DNA from: Limnomonas spitsbergensis
Taxonomy: Eukaryota > Chlorophyta > Chlorophyceae > Chlamydomonadales
Reading direction: 5' to 3'
Assembly: GCA_037349105.1 (NCBI GenBank)
Contig: JAYJMM010000104.1
Coordinates: 778,001-842,000 of the forward strand
Length of the DNA stretch: 64,000 bases
Each line of letters opens with the position of its first letter. Within the stretch, counting starts at the first letter, position 1. Shown here piece after piece: positions 36,901-46,900 of this stretch. The notes beneath the pieces are model-generated. The model was given only the letters and a program-made list of their open reading frames with translations, ran no database searches and was not told the origin of the DNA. The translations under genes and the position numbers were made by a program.

Positions 36901-37662
36901 CGGCCAGTACCATGCTGAGCATCTGAAATGAACCCCGTCAGGACCCTAAAGCATCCGTAACCTCTTTTGAGAGCTGCCTGTGTCAGATATTCATGCTCTG
37001 ATAGGCTGGCTGTCCGAGCTTCTTCATGCTGCTATCTGTATTTTACTGAGGTGTCGAACATAGCATGGCATACATGGTCCGCGTCAAGCTCCTCATTCTA
37101 GGAAGTAGACCCATGCAAGACTGCCGCCCCCCTTAATGCCATGCATGCAGTTGCCGCTTAATGCACCTGCGTTCACGGACTCCTCTGTGGGCTCCTTGAT
37201 CTCGATGCCGAATGGAAGCGTCGCCAGGAATTGCCTAGACTGCTTGTCTCGGATTTCGTCCATGACTTCGGAGATCGTGACCACGGCGGTGGCGATGCGC
37301 TCGAACCTGCGGTTTCAGACGCACACCACCCGCATGCACGCTGTTCCTTTTAAGAGCGAAGGCCGTGTGTGTACATCTCATTCTTGCTCCTAAGAATGAA
37401 CGCCATAAACTACCGTCGCCTAAGCTTCCACATTCACTTAACCCCGTTGTCCGGAGCTGTGTCATGTATGGCAGCAGCCGCACGGGTGAGGGAAGGAGAG
37501 GGGCTTGTCATCATTCACTTATAAGTGCTCGCACCTGACACCGTTGATAATGGCATTGGCGTCCGCTATGGCGATGCAAGTAGGGTCAGTCGAGGGCGGC
37601 GCTAGGTCCTCGGCTACTACCGGTGGGGCCGGTGCCTTCAGCACTTTGGCCCAAGAAGCCAT
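27986..37662 (-). CDS. NOB1: NOB1: 20S pre-rRNA (site D) endonuclease, 12 exons
   Basis: Rebuilt exon by exon; all junctions are in phase. Exons: 37535-37662 (ATG, MASWAKVLKAP), 37167-37306, 36323-36453, 35410-35530, 34029-34295, 33447-33599, 32144-32584, 31283-31439, 30244-30355, 29644-29733, 28682-28849, 27986-28024 (TGA). The product is 648 residues. Exons 1-3 form the PIN nuclease domain (IADANAII, ISEVMDEIRD, ETGDIHALSSADVKLLALA), with the acidic metal-binding residues present. Exon 4 has PGWGRVTNPEDWKVVDD. Exons 5-7 are a long Ala/Glu/Asp-rich insert. Exon 8 has the diagnostic GDFAMQNVLLQMGLRL. Exon 9 holds the zinc ribbon (RCHACF, FCPRCGN). Exon 12 ends NNPNERTNRSRG, like the conserved NOB1 tail. 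NOB1 cleaves pre-18S rRNA in late cytoplasmic 40S assembly. Introns carry many local duplications. Confidence 0.93.
28091..28153 (-). repeat. Dispersed repeat related to the CACGCGGCC family
   Basis: Lies in the last NOB1 intron. Its reverse complement (CCAGCCCCACGCGGC ... GGGCCCAGCGGGTATGCACC) matches 61858-61910 closely, so this is a second dispersed subfamily. Confidence 0.65.
28811..29136 (-). repeat. 135-bp tandem duplication of the 5' edge of NOB1 exon 11
   Basis: Period 135 bp exactly, 2.4 copies (28811-28945, 28946-29080, 29081-29136). Each copy holds the CTGCAG acceptor (or CTTGCAG) plus the first 40-odd exon bases. True exon 11 starts at 28849; decoy acceptors lie at 28984 and 29119. 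Both decoys run into TAA after about 18 codons. Confidence 0.92.
31421..31700 (-). repeat. About 80-bp repeats copying the NOB1 exon 8 acceptor
   Basis: Four diverged copies of TCCCGACCTCGCTACCACCT/GCGGGTGCAA, the first at the exon 8 acceptor (31439) and three more in the upstream intron. Two of the intron copies keep a usable CAG. Confidence 0.75.
31870..32060. repeat. 33-36-bp tandem array in NOB1 intron 7
   Basis: Six diverged copies of AAGCTGCTAGCAGCTGCTCT/GAGAGTTGG. The unit contains the palindrome AGCTGCTAGCAGCT and lies about 85 bp past the exon 7 donor. Confidence 0.85.
33880..34045 (-). repeat. 69-bp tandem repeat tripling the NOB1 exon 5 donor
   Basis: Three copies with a 69-bp period. 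Each carries GGCGGCGGAGGCTG|GTGG, the donor of exon 5 (exon end 34029), repeated at 33960 and 33891. The middle copy preserves the donor flank perfectly (GTGGGTTGAAAAC). Confidence 0.9.
35735..36345 (-). repeat. Diverged duplications around the NOB1 exon 3 donor
   Basis: The end of exon 3 and its donor (36323-36345) recur in diverged form near 35919-35945. The neighbouring intron block (AAGCCCAGGAGGCAGCCC ... CGCTGAATTACCCCGT, 36262-36312) recurs near 35961-36014 and 35738-35776. Confidence 0.65.
36470..36580. repeat. GGTCAGGGGCA simple repeat
   Basis: A purine-rich run of GGTCAGGGGCAGGT-type units just upstream of NOB1 exon 3 in the transcript sense, giving a strongly pyrimidine-rich intron end. 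Confidence 0.7.
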
Positions 37663-39530
37663 TCTTACGTTTTATTTGGCTGCAGTTGTGAAGGAGTCGC
37701 TTAGTCCACCCGCAATTTTCCACACTGTCCACACATAACGTACGCACATGCGCACATGCACCCCCAACGGCAGAAACTCTCTGCCCAACAGCTGCTACGT
37801 CCATTGTCAAGCATTTTCGCCACAGTCGAATTCGAGTTGTCGTATGCATCGGCCTGGTTGCATGGTAGAAGGTTTTCAATCGGCCGGGGCTCCCCCAGCG
37901 CACCCTCTTGGCCTCTGCCTGCCCTGAGGCCATGCCCAACCCTTCACCTTTTAACATGCCATGCATGCCCACAATCAGGCAACCCTTACTTGCCCAGATC
38001 ACCTTCTTCCTGCCCTGAGACCACGGCTGACCGCTGCCCCGGTCAGCATGCGATACCATGCAGGCCCACATGCAAGCTAACCTGGCTCCCCCATGAGCCA
38101 GGTTTGCTTGTATGGGCATGCATGGCGTCGCATGCTGACAGGTCAGCATTCGGCCATGGCCTCAGAGCAGGAAGAAAGTGCGCTGGTGGGTGAAGGGTTG
38201 CATGTGTGAGGGCATGCATGGCATTTGTCACGGTATAATGCAGTATACGTGCCAAAACCGTAGGGACCGCTGATGCGTCCCCGTAGACTCCGCAGCTTCC
38301 CTGCGGAGCCCCCTTTTTAGGGTTAGGAGCCCAGCTTCCCACTTTCGGGAAGGTCCGAGGCAGGATTTCCCGTACTCAGTAAATAGGGCTTGCCGGGACC
38401 TTTGAATCCCGGCTTGCACGCTTGACACTTACTTCGTTCCTTTTTAAGTGGACAGACCTCTAATTGTAAACAGCACCGGCCTTTGTCCAGGATAAAGCCC
38501 AGTGAAGAGCATTAAGTCAGTACCCCTATTACAGTCAAGCCTAGTTCAGCTACTCAGCCGACATAGCAAGCTCAAGACTCCCTAGCGGGAAGCCCGACTC
38601 AACCTAGGACTACGTCTACGGTCAGCGTCTGCGGCAACCCCCGCTTTACGCGGTAAGTGATCTCCCGTCCTGCACGGCTCGCTACCCGACAGGCCGTGGA
38701 TCTAGCCCTCCGAGCGTAGCACCGTGTCTATCATCTAGAAATCCCAGCCGCAGCTTAACGCGTTGCGCATCCGCGACCAGTGTGTAGACACTGAGCTCGC
38801 CCGTAGGCGTCCGCCACTCTGTGGGGAAGAAGTCCGCCACGGACCTGAAGCAACCATCGCGTGTCCACTTAAAAAGGAACGAAGTGGGTCTAAGCCTGAT
38901 CAGCTTGATCCAACGAATCCTGCTAAAGGTGCATGTGCTGTGAACTTGAATTTCTTTTTGAAGACAGCGGAACTGCCTTGGACAGCTAGAAATCACTTAG
39001 CAGAGGATTCTCCATAGAACCCAAGTCAATACCTGCTTGCGCTGGGCGTGGCAACCCAGAAGCAGACGTAGCTTGAAGATCAGGCTGTGGAGTTATAAAC
39101 CCAGCTGATATTGCCTGTGCACGTGGCCTGCATCCGTGGTAGAGTGCACAACCTGCGTGTTGACAGAAGTGAGCAAGGATCCGGGATCCGAGTTTAAAAG
39201 CAGGCAACCCAAGACTGTGTGCAGGAATATCCGAAGCTGCAGATTGCAGCCCGAGCGGGACCTGCAGAGATTGAGGAGGAAGCTGCGCGGCGAATCAGCG
39301 GAGGAATAGCGGACGAGACCGGCAAGATAGCTGACGAGACAGCAGCCCAGAAGGTGAAAATACCCGCCAGAACCAGTTTAAAAAAACTTACCCGTGCTTG
39401 ACCTGTCTAGCACCGCCTAACCAGCCTGCAGAAGGTAGAGGAGAACGGAAGCAGGCTTTGAGCTAGTGACCAGTTGCTGTGAGCCCACACAGCGAACCGA
39501 CACAGCTGCTCAGCACCCAGCAGTAGTACA
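37663..39530. other. Divergent interval between NOB1 and the gypsy element; element leader
   Basis: Holds the NOB1 upstream region and the presumed 5' leader of the gypsy element. I see a cluster of small hairpins (CTCCGCAG/CTGCGGAG at 38288, CTTCCC/GGGAAG at 38334, CCGGGA/TCCCGG at 38393), a TATAA near 39093 and the 24-bp inverted repeat listed separately. I found no tRNA-like primer site that I trust and no copy of the 3' flank that would mark an LTR. Confidence 0.4.
38431..38885. repeat. Perfect 24-bp inverted repeat, 407-bp spacer
   Basis: ACTTCGTTCCTTTTTAAGTG plus GACA at 38431-38454 is exactly reverse-complemented at 38862-38885. The spacer has no gene. It could be a small transposon, or a long-range hairpin in the leader of the adjacent retroelement. 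Confidence 0.85.
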
Positions 39531-42500
39531 ATGCAGGACGCAGTTGTAGATCCTGATCGTCACCTGCACCCAGAAGCTGCAAGGCGCAGTGCACGAGTGA
39601 GAGGAATGGAACCAGGAAATGACCCCATGACACCCATCAATGCAGCCGTAGCAGAAGAAGCTAGGCAAATTGCCATTGGATTGTCAGAAGGTGAATATGC
39701 AGGCATAGGGGAAAACAAGGTCCAAGGGGCCGACAGCACCCTAGCCTTGGATGCGGGTATGGTGCAAGTTCAAGTGACACGCAGGGGTATCGGACGAGGC
39801 GGCATAGCGCGCATCCCCCCTGGCCCAAGCCAGGAGGAAGAGCAATGGCCGGTTCCCGACGATGAGTCCCTGGACCCGACCTCAGAGCCACCCACTGTGA
39901 GGTCTCAGACCGGTGGTGTAGGAGAGGGTGGCGGGCCAGCACGACCTCCGGATGACCTGCCTGCGGAGGCAGAAAGGGAAGGAGGCGAGGCTGAGCCCAG
40001 ACCAGACCAGGAGCCCCAGCTTGAACCCGCAGTGGTCAGGGGGATGGTCCAGTCAACGATGGTCAGGATGGAGCGGACGAGATCCAGCGAACAGCAGTCC
40101 CAAGGGGAGTCAGCGGAAACAACAGGGAGGCTGCGGGAGCTGCAGAAATACAGCGACACACAAGCCACGACAACGCAGGCTACCAGAATATGGCAGCCGC
40201 AGGCTGATCCGCACGCCAAGGTAGTGCCGCCAGATCAGCACGGAAGAATGCAGGCGCCAACGGGAATCCCGCCCAGGCCAGATCTGCACAGGGTGAAACA
40301 GGCAAGGCCGCCCCGTATCCCGGCAGAGGAAGCAACAGAGGCATCGACATACGGCACACCCCAGTCCAGGTTCCCAGCCAGTGCAAACAGGCCAAGACAG
40401 GAGGCCGTGGCAGAGGGCAGCAGCAGGGAAAAGGAGGGCAGCGGCCAGGCTCACAGCCTTTACGGATATTTCAGCAATCCAGAGTGGACGCCTATCCCAG
40501 GAGAGCGGCGCCCGGCAGTGGGAGAACGCGCAGGGAGCATAAGCCAGCCGGGTGCGGCAGAACCACCAGGACTCCAGCCCATTGGATGGGCAGACATCCT
40601 GCAATGGGCAGCGCGGCTATGGCAGCAGGTGTGCTCCAAGTGTTTCGTCCACCTCAGCGATCAGACCCAGGCTATCAAGGAGTTCCAAAGCCACCACCTG
40701 GCGGAATGGGCAACAAAGGCCCTTATGGGCATCCCGCACACGGGACAGGACCGGGCAACGCTGCTGGCGGCCCTGCGCAGAGTGTCCAGAGGAGCAGCAG
40801 GGCCAGAGGCGGCCCTGGCTGTCAAGGCCTTTGCCGACGGGTGGTGCAACGGCACAGCAGGGGATCTGGAGGAGCCCGAATCAGAGCAAGAGGAGCTCGA
40901 GGAGTGGGAAGGGTTCGAGGCATCCAGGCTACAGCAAGACAACCGCAGGGAGGTGCAATGGCAGCAGCAGACGGAAGGGACCATTCCTGCTGCAAGACAG
41001 GCCAGATGGGAGAGCCTGGAAGCCAGCAGTGAACCCAGCCTCCGAAACCAGCGGCTGGACGTAGAGCGCAGACCCAGACCCAGCAGCCCAGCGGCCAGCG
41101 AACAGCCCAAGACAACCGGCTTCCAGCAGGACCCAGCGCCAAGGAGGGCCAGCAGGCAAGAATCTCACGACTTGTTGCGCTTCGTGGATCAGCACGGCGG
41201 CCAAGAAAGCCAGGTGGACCACATCGCTGAGTTCCTGCGAGGACAAGCAGCACAGGCACATGGCAGGCCGGAGAGGAGCCAAGGCCCCAGCCAAGGAAGG
41301 CGGGTCATTCAGGAAATCAACCCGGCAGGCGCCACGGGGGGAGACTACCAGCAAAGACAGGAAAGCAGGGACGACTGCCTGTCAGCTTCCGAGGCAAGGG
41401 AGTACACAGGTGGAACGCAGCCCAGCAGGCATGGCAGCTACCAGCCCAGCAGGCAGGCGGAGTCAGAAGGGGGTAGGCGCCAGGACCCAGCAAGGCAGCC
41501 TTCGGAGGGCAGTAGGCCATCCGGCAGAGGGCAATCCCACCTGAGCGCAGACCGCAGAGACCAGCGGGATCGGCGCAGGCAGAGCCCGACCAGGAACGGC
41601 GGCGGCGGATCTGGCTCGGACCCCAGCATATCAGGCTCGGAGGATACAGAGGGGCACGGCCCAGGCTCCGGCAGGGAATCTGCGAGACATAGAAGGGAAA
41701 GGTTAGCCCAGGAGCAGGCGGAGACAAACATACGGCTGCAGCAACAGATGATCCTGCAGTTGGCTGGGGGAACGCGGTTCACCAAGATCCCCAACATTCA
41801 GGGCAATGTGCCAGTGCTGGACATGTCCCACCCGGGGGCAGTCGCAGCCAGGCAATACTGCCAGGCCTGCAGATCTTGGGGATCGCACAACCGCCTGGCT
41901 TTATCGGACGAGCCGCCAGCCCTGGCAGTGGTGGCTGGAGAGATTGCAGGGTCTTGCCAGTCTCCCTCAGCCATGGCCATGTTGGTCCGCTCCTTGGTGG
42001 GCATGTGGACAGCCAAGCCGGCCTGCGTGGGACCACTGGTGGTCGCCATACGATCAGCACCCCAAGGAGACAAAGCTTCCAGGGAGGTCGAGCGGATCCA
42101 GGAAGCATGGAGAGCCCCAGTGGATGAGCCGCCCTGCGAGGTATCCTTGCTAACCCTGTGGATCAGGGTGGTCCAAAGGGAGGTGGGCAAGCCAACTTCA
42201 GATGAGAGGGCCGCAATCACCGGCCTGAAGCTGGGGGTCAAGACCACCTTGGACCCAGGCGTCAAGCCAGAGGAGACAGTGGAGGCATTCGCCTTTCGAG
42301 TCATGTCTACAGCAGAGCTGTTGCAAATCTCCAGAGACGCAGTGGACCACTTCGGCAGGAGGCATTCGGTGGCCCACATGTTCTACGAAGGGCTGCCAGG
42401 GGCAGTCAGAGTGAAGCTGACAGCTTTTATCATGACCGTGCCAGGATACCTGCACATGACAGACGAGGCCCAGGTAGAGGTCCTGACGCAGCAGGTGCTG

Positions 42501-43964
42501 CTGTGGGAGAGGTTCGCCCTGGAATTGGGGGACCTAGCTGCCATGGACACCAGGCAAGGACCAGGAGACCATCAGCAGAGGAGCCAGGGGGAGCAACAGG
42601 CGGGACGCGGCAGACGAGATCGGCCCAGCCAGTGGGAAGCCAGGCCCAGAGGGGATGGACCAGGAGTTGCGCCATACCAGAACAGCAGCCAGCCTGCCAG
42701 GCAGGAGAGCAGAGCCAAGGGCGTCACGTGGGCCGACCAAGCCACAGCCTTGACAACCAGCACCCACAGCACTGGGGGCGCCCCCAAAGCCTGCTTCCAA
42801 TGCGGCAGCCTGGACCACCTGGCAAGGGACTGCAGGACTCCCAGGGCTAGAGACGAACGCCGCCCTGCCCCCCTGGCCACTGACATCACCACGGGGCAGG
42901 CGCGGCCGCCTCAACAGCAGTACCCGCCGCCTCCAAGACCGCAGGGGCCACCCGCCAACAGGACCTACGACAGAAACCAAGGAGGCAGGCCGGCCCAGAG
43001 GCAGCCGCAGGGGCAGGCGGGGCATGGCCAGCAGTCAGCTCATCTGTCTCACCTTTCTGGCCCCTCCGAGCTCGCTGAGCCGGATGGGTGGCACCAAACG
43101 GTGGCCGAAATGCTCAGCGAGTCCGTGGCCCTACTGACGCAGGTTGGGCTGGCACCCAAGCCTGGAGAGTACAAGCAGGCAGCCCACAACGCCAGGCCAC
43201 GGTCCTTTAGACCCTCCTCTAGCAGTGAGGAGGAGGAAGAGCCGTTGGTTATTGAACACCCTTCCAGGAAGGGAGAGAAAAGGCTTGCTCTTAGGCGACT
43301 AGCTGACGGCCTGTGCGATGTCCGTGCGCAGGTGGGCTACATCAACGAACGACTTACAGCGCTGGCGCACACCACCATGCCCATGGGAGTCACGTCGGTC
43401 CGTGGTGAGCCGGGCTGGATAGGTCAGGGTCGTAAGATCACCATCAGCCCGAGGCTGCAATACTTCACAAACGACAGGCGAGATTACAGCCAATACGTAG
43501 GCCTCATGGTGAAAGGGAAGGTGCTGGTGGCCCAGAAGGCACTAATGGACACGGCATGTTCACGCCATGTCATCACCGTCAACATAGCAGAACAGCTGGT
43601 AGCCATGGGGGCCAAGCTGGTACGGACGGATGAAAAGATCAGGACAACCGATAATGCAGGAGCAGACCTATACGGGATTCTGTTCATCTACGTCGTGTAC
43701 GGGTATGGAAGCCCGAATGCGATCGTGGAGAAAGCAGCGGTCAGGGTGGTCAAGACGCCTCCTGACGCGTATGAGCACCTGGTGGGGAACCCCGAATTCC
43801 TCAAGTATGGGGGAATCCTAGAAGCAGCAGGGCGCCTAACCCTGTTCCCTCAGGGGGGGGCCAATGGGCTTACCCTGCCGCTAGAACTGATATCACCAGC
43901 AGGAGCCCACCAGGCGGCCGCGGCAACCTGGGCAGGCTTGGACGACCCCGCCTGGGTGCCGTAG
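39531..43964 (+). CDS. Gypsy Gag-protease (capsid, zinc knuckle, retropepsin-like)
   Basis: 1477 residues. Residues 1-750 are mostly disordered (Gln/Arg/Ser/Pro-rich), with one helical stretch near 350-450 (GWADILQWAARLWQQVCSK). Residues of about 760-1010 look like a capsid domain (AVAARQYCQACRSWG; HMFYEGLPGAVRVKLTAF). A CCHC knuckle, CFQCGSLDHLARDC, sits near residue 1087 and should bind element RNA. The protease lies near 1325-1430, with ALMDTACSRHVIT in place of the usual DTG/DSG active-site turn; DTA variants occur in retropepsins, so activity is plausible but unproven. The frame closes at TAG 43962-43964 and the following coding sequence continues in the same frame. The start is the first ATG of the long frame. 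Confidence 0.88.
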   Translation: MQDAVVDPDRHLHPEAARRSARVRGMEPGNDPMTPINAAVAEEARQIAIGLSEGEYAGIGENKVQGADSTLALDAGMVQVQVTRRGIGRGGIARIPPGPSQEEEQWPVPDDESLDPTSEPPTVRSQTGGVGEGGGPARPPDDLPAEAEREGGEAEPRPDQEPQLEPAVVRGMVQSTMVRMERTRSSEQQSQGESAETTGRLRELQKYSDTQATTTQATRIWQPQADPHAKVVPPDQHGRMQAPTGIPPRPDLHRVKQARPPRIPAEEATEASTYGTPQSRFPASANRPRQEAVAEGSSREKEGSGQAHSLYGYFSNPEWTPIPGERRPAVGERAGSISQPGAAEPPGLQPIGWADILQWAARLWQQVCSKCFVHLSDQTQAIKEFQSHHLAEWATKALMGIPHTGQDRATLLAALRRVSRGAAGPEAALAVKAFADGWCNGTAGDLEEPESEQEELEEWEGFEASRLQQDNRREVQWQQQTEGTIPAARQARWESLEASSEPSLRNQRLDVERRPRPSSPAASEQPKTTGFQQDPAPRRASRQESHDLLRFVDQHGGQESQVDHIAEFLRGQAAQAHGRPERSQGPSQGRRVIQEINPAGATGGDYQQRQESRDDCLSASEAREYTGGTQPSRHGSYQPSRQAESEGGRRQDPARQPSEGSRPSGRGQSHLSADRRDQRDRRRQSPTRNGGGGSGSDPSISGSEDTEGHGPGSGRESARHRRERLAQEQAETNIRLQQQMILQLAGGTRFTKIPNIQGNVPVLDMSHPGAVAARQYCQACRSWGSHNRLALSDEPPALAVVAGEIAGSCQSPSAMAMLVRSLVGMWTAKPACVGPLVVAIRSAPQGDKASREVERIQEAWRAPVDEPPCEVSLLTLWIRVVQREVGKPTSDERAAITGLKLGVKTTLDPGVKPEETVEAFAFRVMSTAELLQISRDAVDHFGRRHSVAHMFYEGLPGAVRVKLTAFIMTVPGYLHMTDEAQVEVLTQQVLLWERFALELGDLAAMDTRQGPGDHQQRSQGEQQAGRGRRDRPSQWEARPRGDGPGVAPYQNSSQPARQESRAKGVTWADQATALTTSTHSTGGAPKACFQCGSLDHLARDCRTPRARDERRPAPLATDITTGQARPPQQQYPPPPRPQGPPANRTYDRNQGGRPAQRQPQGQAGHGQQSAHLSHLSGPSELAEPDGWHQTVAEMLSESVALLTQVGLAPKPGEYKQAAHNARPRSFRPSSSSEEEEEPLVIEHPSRKGEKRLALRRLADGLCDVRAQVGYINERLTALAHTTMPMGVTSVRGEPGWIGQGRKITISPRLQYFTNDRRDYSQYVGLMVKGKVLVAQKALMDTACSRHVITVNIAEQLVAMGAKLVRTDEKIRTTDNAGADLYGILFIYVVYGYGSPNAIVEKAAVRVVKTPPDAYEHLVGNPEFLKYGGILEAAGRLTLFPQGGANGLTLPLELISPAGAHQAAAATWAGLDDPAWVP
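43962..43964 (+). other. In-frame TAG separating Gag-protease from the rest of Pol
   Basis: The codons after this TAG (GAG TGG CCG GCA) stay open in the same frame for another 2500 codons, with the next ATG at 43989. It is either a programmed readthrough site, as in gammaretroviral gag-pol, or a recent nonsense change from CAG or TGG. Confidence 0.6.
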
Positions 43965-43988
43965 GAGTGGCCGGCAGATTGGGGCGAG

Positions 43989-46900
43989 ATGAACCCGGAC
44001 TTAACCCCACAATGTGCCATGGTGACAGGTACAGGAGGCGGCCCTGCGACGCAAACCACAGTCGTCGCAAACCGCGTCGTCCGTCTGCCCGCGGCAGAGG
44101 CACCTGCGGCAGCACCAGAAGGGGCCAAGCAGGCCAGGGCCAAAGGGGCCCGTGGCGCAGGTACTGAGGCAGCACGCCAGCAAGCAGGGCAAAAGGGAAC
44201 CACCCCCGCTGCAGCGCCAGAGGCAGACCCAGCAGCCTGTACCCAGGCTCACGCAGCGCCGGCGGACCCGGACGGTACCAGGGGTACCGGGAGCCGGTCC
44301 ATCAGCGGAGACAAGGGCGGCAAAGCCGTGGGCCCCTCCGTAGCAGCGCGGGACAAGGACGGCAAAGCCGTGAACCCTCCCGTAGCAGCGCGGGACAAGG
44401 CGAGGCTAGCCATGGAGCAGGAGCACACCGTCCGACAGGAGGTCAGGAGTACCCTGCGCAACAGGGACGGCCCCTGCGCGTATTGCGACATGCGCAGATC
44501 GCATACGGACCAGGAATGCGAGCGGCGGCTAGGGGAGCTCCTGGAGAACGAGCCGGGCCGGGGAGTAGACACGTACAGCAGAGGCAGCTGCCAGCCAGGC
44601 TCCCCGGCTACGCACACTCGGGACACCAGCTCCAGCGATGAGGGAATCACCGAATCCGAGACTGAGCCGCAGGCGGACAGGGACGACCCCAGGGCAGCCG
44701 TCGTCAGCAGCCTGGAGGCCCAGGTCCAGGTCCTGAACAGGGCCATCCGGACCGCAGCCAGGCAGAAAATCGCCAGCAGGGAGGCAGACATATATTCCTT
44801 CAAGACGGAACAGGCCCGGGCAATGGCGGACGGCGCTTCAGAGAGGGAGATGGCCCGGTGGAAGGGCGAGTGCGCCAAGTGGATCATAGAGGTGAATGAG
44901 CTCAAAAGGAGGTACAAGGAGGAGTACAAGGGCACAGAAGCAGCCCCTGAGCCGGCCCCCCATCGCCCCTATGGAGCCCAGCGGGAGGCCTGCAGCGGGG
45001 CGAGGGAGGCCAGGCAGCAGCAGCCTGCGGCAGAAACGACTGTCGAGCCCCCGCAGCAGGACGCGGCACCAAGCGAAGGAGCCAGGAGAGGAGGACAGGA
45101 CGGCAAAGAAGGAACGCCCAGGGGTAAGCCCACTGAGGTGCAGGAGGTCCTACGCGAGCTCGACGACCCTGACCTAGGGGACTACCCGGAGGACCTGTTG
45201 CAGTCTCTACGGGACAATAGAGCCCAGCCCAAGCAGAGCAATCACCCCAAGGCAAGGGCCAGCCGCACCCCCTCTCCACGGGCAAGGGAGTCAGGCAGCG
45301 GCCCAAGCCGCAACCCCGACAGCGGCAGGGCGCCCAGGAGCGCCAGCGCCGCAGAGCGTCAGCCAAGGGGAAGGAGCCCACGGCGCAGTAGCCACAGCAG
45401 GGAGCGGCGGGCTCCAAGCACCGAGCAGCACCAGGACGGACGCTGGCCGGAGGGGCCGACAGAGAGAAGGACCGGCGCACAACAGCCTCGGGCGGGGTCA
45501 CCGGACAGAAGGCCACCTCCACCCCTGCAGGGCGCCAGCGGTGGCAACCAGCGGCCCAGGGGCAGGGAGGCCCTCAGCCCAGACGGCAAGAACCGGAACA
45601 GAAGAACCCGCAGCCGCAGTCCCGTCACCCCGGGCAACCCACCCCGCCATGGCAGCAGAGAACCCGAGAGCAGGAGCGGCGGGCACTGGGAAGGGGAGGC
45701 GGCACGTAGCCCCCGCGGCGAGCGTTGGCCGCAGGGCAGAGCCAGAAGCCCCATCAGGCAACGCCAGGCACACAGCCCCGTTAGGCGATCACCAGCCGAG
45801 GAGCCAGGGGAGAACAGGAGGATCAGATGGGCACCGCCGGAGGACTCTGCCCGGGGAAGGACTGGCAGAGCACCCCCTACACAGAAAGAAGCATGCTACA
45901 AGTGCGGAGGCAGCGGCCACTTCGCCTTCGAGTGCAACCAGACGCAGGCCCAGCCTTGGAGACCCAGCGGCGGGGGCGAGGGCCGAGCACCAGCCCAGGA
46001 CAACCCGGGACACAGTCGCTTCAGGCAGGAGGAACCCCCCAGCGGCAACCAGCAGCGCGAACGCCTCCGCGACCTGTTCGAGGCAGCCAAGGACGAGCCA
46101 TTCGAGGTATGGGCAGCCAGGCAGGCAGGCGCCCCGCCCGCCAACTTCCTGCCAGGACCACCGGAGGGACCCAGGTGGGCGGGCAAAGGGGCCCATGGGT
46201 GCTTCGCCACCATCCCCAGGGGGCACGACCCAGGGTTCGACGAACCAGACACCTGGTTTGAGCAGGAGTGGGATGACGCATACCTAGAAGGGCAGGAAGA
46301 GCAGGCAAGGCAACCATTGGGCCTTCATGAAGGACGTGAGCCCGAGCCAGGGTTAGACCCAGAGGGGATAGCCACGGAGGCGCGGAACGGAGAAGTGCCC
46401 CAGCAAATCCACCATTGGCGGGTGGCCGTGGAAGCAATTGCCACCAATGGCCTCTTGACCATGCCCGCAGACGCCCCTAAGAGCACAGCCCATGCCCTAG
46501 AACTCCTGGACTACATGAGACGCATGGGAGCACCAGCCCCTCAAGAGGGGTGGCTCGCCTTGCTCGCAAATTTCCTGGCCACACTCAGGGCCAGGGAAGA
46601 CCAGGGCAACAGCGATTCAGAGGGCAGCTCCCACAGACAGGACCCCGAGATGTCAGGGGAGGCCTCAGGGCAGGAGGGGGAGTCAGACGACCCTTCCCAG
46701 GGCATTTACGACCCCCCCGACGTGTTGTGCCCAGGTACCCCGGAGGCAGGGGAACTCGCCGCAGGCCCAAGGCCAGCAGCTTCCGCGGAAGGAAGCGGTA
46801 GCAGCCCCATGCTGCAGGCCCAGGGGGCCACAGGGGGCGTCACCAACCGGCCCCCAGCCGCAAGCAGCGGGCACCGCAGCTGCAGGACAGAGCATGGATC

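Noticed and set aside
38682..38996. Minus-strand protein-like reading frame upstream of the gypsy element
   Set aside because: Short, overlaps the inverted-repeat arm, no recognisable motif and no splice or start support.
39130..39160. Primer-binding site beginning TGGTAGAG
   Set aside because: Only the first few bases resemble a typical initiator-tRNA site, and no LTR end precedes it.
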